From: Eublepharis macularius
Lineage: Eukaryota > Chordata > Lepidosauria > Squamata > Eublepharidae
Length of the DNA stretch: 64,000 nucleotides
Reading direction: 5' to 3'
Assembly: GCF_028583425.1 (NCBI RefSeq)
Contig: NC_072799.1
Coordinates: forward strand, 89,266,217 to 89,330,216
The position numbers and the translations under genes were made by a program. Of the stretch, positions 61,100-64,000 are shown piece after piece; the first letter of the stretch is position 1; every line of letters begins with the position of its first letter. Below the pieces are notes generated by a model that saw only the letters and a program-made list of their open reading frames with translations, made no database searches and was not told the DNA's origin.

Positions 61100-61960
61100 A
61101 ACATAAATGGAACCCAGAGTGGGGCTTGGCAGAACCATCCCTCCGGGACGTGGCCCTATTGACTAGGGAGAAAAAGAAGCAAATTCCTCCAGAGTACAGA
61201 GATGTGAGCCAAGTATTTGATGAAAAAGAGGCTGACGAGCTTCCCCCACACAGGGTCGCGGACTGTGCGGACTGTGCCATTGAACTGATTCCTGGTCAGA
61301 AACTCCCAAAGGGGAAATTATACTCTATGAGCCTGAGGGAACGAGAAGAACTACGAAAATGTATCGATAAGAACTTGGCTCAGGGTTTTATCCGGCCCAC
61401 CAGCTCCCCTCATGCCGCCCCAGTGCTGTTCTGTAAGAAAAGGATGGGGGATTGAGACTATGTACGGATTACCAAGGGATTAATGCAGTCACAATGTAGA
61501 ATGCTTACCCCCTTCCCCTCATCCGGGACCTACTTGGGGTGGTATCCCAGGGGAAGATTTTTTTCAAAATTGGAGTTATGAGATGCGTACTTCCAGGTGA
61601 GAATAAAGAAAGAGGATGAATGGAAGACTGCCTTCAATACTCCACTAGGGCAATTTGAATATCGGGTCATGCCTTTCGGATTGCAAGGGGTTCCAGGGGT
61701 TTTTATGACCCTAATTAATGAGGTTCTACACAAGCACCTGTACAAGGGGATGGTGGTTTATCTTGATGACGTTTTAATTTATCCAAAAGACTATGAGTCA
61801 CATGTGAAGTTAGTACGGGAGGTACTACAGACTCTGCGGGACCACCATCTGCCAGTTAAACTGTCTAAATGTGAATTCCATAAACAGGAATTGGATTTCC
61901 TGGGTTATCGAATCTTGGGAGAGGGATGGAAAATGTGTCAGACTATGGATGACAGGCTAT
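61100..61960 (+). pseudogene. Gypsy reverse transcriptase remnant
   Basis: Two pieces. The first, to about 61455, carries PPHRVADCADCAIELIPG and FIRPTSSPHAAPVLF. The second, from about 61590, has FNTPLGQFEYRVMPFGL and YLDD at 61759-61770, then LSKCEFHKQELDFLGY. A stop at 61453-61455 and frame damage over the next 130 bases remove the expected catalytic aspartate region. Sequence after about 61960 is unrelated. Confidence 0.88.
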
Positions 61961-63040
61961 GGCAGATAGATCCCTGTACCATTGCAACGAGAAATCCAGG
62001 CTCTTGGTTAAATGGTTTTTATTCAGAAATCAAATCATTTCCACAGATAGGTCCATAGGATTACTCAGAGCAAGGTAAGCATCTGAGCAGTAAGAGCAAG
62101 ATTGACAGGAATAGTGATATGTGGAAAAATCCTTCCTCTTAACACGTTTGCTCCTTCCCCCCTCCCAACAGTAAACAGGACTTTTGGCGCAAACTTGGCA
62201 TGAGAACGTCTCACATCTTTGTACTAGCAAGTTGAGTCACTGAGAAAGCAAGACATAGCAATACATGGGAGTGAGTATTGATTGAAAGACACCAGACTGC
62301 CTGGCAAACGCCAGGAAGAGGGCTTGGAACGAACACGTTTGCCAGGAACGGCCTCACGAACAGCTTACTCGCAAACAGCGGATTGGGCTGTTCGTGGCCT
62401 TTTTTTGTTTTTATTGCTGTTCGTGCCCATCTCTAGTTGCTAGTAATGGAATGTAAGAAATTTACATTCTTCTCATGCAGTATCAAATCCTTCCTTATGT
62501 ATGTACTTAAAATTAACAAGAAGTATAGGGAGGAATCTTGACTAATTTGGTGTGCATGTGTATTTGAGTATGTATCTTCTACTTTAACTAACAGGAATTT
62601 AAATCTACATTAAGTAACCTTTTAGCAAAGCAAAAACAAGTGACTTTGCCTGCTTTTTTCATCATTTTTGCAAATGAACAATGTAAGAAATCTCTGTTTC
62701 ACATAGATAATGAAACATCTTTCCCACAATATTATAGCAGTCTAGCAAGATTACAGTAAAATAGCTCACCCCAAAAACTCACCAATATTCAATTACTGAC
62801 GCACAAAAGCACATCAAATATAGCTGGGGGGAGGTCTTCAGAGGGCAGTGAGGACTATGTCCCCTGCAAATTTGGTGGGTGTTGGACATTGGGAAGGCAA
62901 GTTTGTAACCCCTCAATGTAGCTTCCAGCAGACAGTCCAGTTTTTGCCACTGTGAAGAGAAAATGACACGAAAGGGGGAGACCCATGGACTCTCCTTTCC
63001 CCGGCTCAAGTTCAGCTAAGTCCCAAGGGGGCTGTTCTGG
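61961..63040. other. No gene recognised; repeat end near 62310-62440
   Basis: The piece 62310-62440 (GAACACGTTTGCCAGGAACG, then CTGTTCGTGCCCATCTCTA) resembles the right end of a GTTCGTG-rich transposon, matching 63235-63271. Confidence 0.45.
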
Positions 63041-63047
63041 CTCCCAT

Positions 63048-63272
63048 GAACCTCTAACTACGAACATGTTTGTGAACATGTCATGTCCGTCGATGTTCAT
63101 GAATCCCTGTTCGTGGATGGCAACGACAGTCCCACTGAACTGTCCCACTCTAACTACGAACATGTTCGTGAACATGTCATGTCCGTCGATGTTCGTGAAT
63201 CCCTGTTCGTGGATGGCAACGAACAACGAACATCGTGTTCATGTTTTTTTTCCCGTTCATGCCCATCTCTAC
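63048..63272. mobile_element. GTTCGTG-rich transposon remnant with internal duplication
   Basis: Two nearly identical 75-base units (63052-63126 and 63149-63223), then a T run and CGTTCATGCCCATCTCTA. The end AGAGATGGGCA (complement) is hAT-like. The other end was not found. Confidence 0.6.
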
Positions 63273-64000
63273 TGGCAACTACAAGTAATATCTCATTGAA
63301 GTCTCTGTTTGAAGATGCTGAGTTTACAAAGCTTTCAGTTTTAAAGCTATCCCACAAATCATGATGGCATGGCGGGAGTAAAAGCAGACAGCAAATGAAG
63401 TTTATTATTTAAAAATATAATTGACTGCTTAGTATGAAAAACCCTTGTTTATGCACAGCATCACAACTGGTCGTAAATACTATAGAATTAGTTTCAAAAG
63501 CTTTAATATACACATTTCTTCTAGGGCACAAATTTGTTCTCTATAATGACATGATAGCCAATAAAGAAAAAAATAATAGCTCTGTGCATACTAGTGAAGT
63601 ATTTGACCTAATATATTACTTGGAATGACAGTGATTTAAGGTGTACTATATCAGAGGCACAGTTTACTACTGGAAAGAAAACACTGCAGCCAGTTGCCTT
63701 GACAACACACCATTGCTGTACTGAAAATTAAAGGAAACATAGGTCTCTCAGCTATTGTCAGGACTACAAACCAATCACCAAATTAGGTTAAAAGAAAAGT
63801 AATCCTAGAGCAAATTAGTGTTAGCTGTCCTAAGCAATATTAGGCATCACTTGTTATCATGATACTGGGCACAAAACAGGTAAGAAAGCTGAGTGATTTA
63901 TAGTAGTTCAAAGTAATAGGAAGAAAGCTACAGAAATAATACAACGTGGTACTAATTGCTCAAAAGTTTCCTCTTCCTCTGAGGAAAGCGTGTCCCTATA
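63273..64000. other. No gene recognised
   Basis: AT-rich sequence; no exon, RNA gene or repeat end supported. Confidence 0.4.

Larger units (their letters stand above)
58476..61960 (+). mobile_element. Decayed Ty3/gypsy LTR retrotransposon (no 3' LTR seen)
   Basis: Order 5' LTR, gag, protease and reverse transcriptase, all broken by frameshifts and stops. RNase H, integrase and a 3' LTR are not visible; the similarity fades near 61960. The gag and RT types resemble the Sushi/chromovirus branch, from which vertebrate PEG10/RTL genes derive, but this copy is clearly inactive. No envelope-like frame is seen. Confidence 0.88.

Overview
This window is vertebrate nuclear DNA, most likely from a squamate reptile (lizard, gecko or snake). 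The support is the repeat set: 5S rRNA-derived SINEs with an RTE/Bov-B-type tail, Sauria-type tRNA SINEs, CR1 and Bov-B LINE fragments, Penelope-like elements and many hairpin MITEs. Species cannot be fixed from the sequence.

One host gene is recognised with confidence: SPATA18 (Mieap, mitochondria-eating protein), on the minus strand. Its start codon lies in a CpG island near 57.5 kb. Twelve coding exons were traced down to 24.5 kb, each with GT/AG splice sites and a reading phase that closes exactly with the next exon. They give about 500 codons. The very C-terminus is ambiguous: exon 12 either reads on to a stop or is spliced to a last exon that I could not find. Relative to my memory of the human protein, about 30 residues of the coiled-coil region are absent.

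From 1 to 24 kb, 3' of the gene, no host exon was recognised. This part holds a Penelope-like GIY-YIG fragment (3.6-4.7 kb), two CR1 3' ends (4.75-6.88 kb), SINEs, and a family of hAT-like hairpin MITEs (TIR CAGGGCTTTTTTT, 8-bp target duplications; 11 full copies in the window). From 24 to 57 kb the introns of SPATA18 carry more of the same, including two Penelope insertions (28.27-29.56 and 48.93-49.89 kb). Each of those is built of two inverted arms, is flanked by an exact 13-bp duplication, and carries a hammerhead-ribozyme-like core in each arm.

Upstream of the gene, 58.48-61.96 kb is a decayed Ty3/gypsy element with one 457-bp LTR, broken gag (CCHC knuckle), protease (DSG) and reverse transcriptase (YLDD), and no visible 3' LTR. 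The last 2 kb hold remnants of repeats rich in GTTCGTG and nothing recognised as coding. The most unusual signals are the families of short palindromic elements, whose target duplications (8 bp, 3 bp, or a recurrent CTCAG) can be read directly from the sequence.
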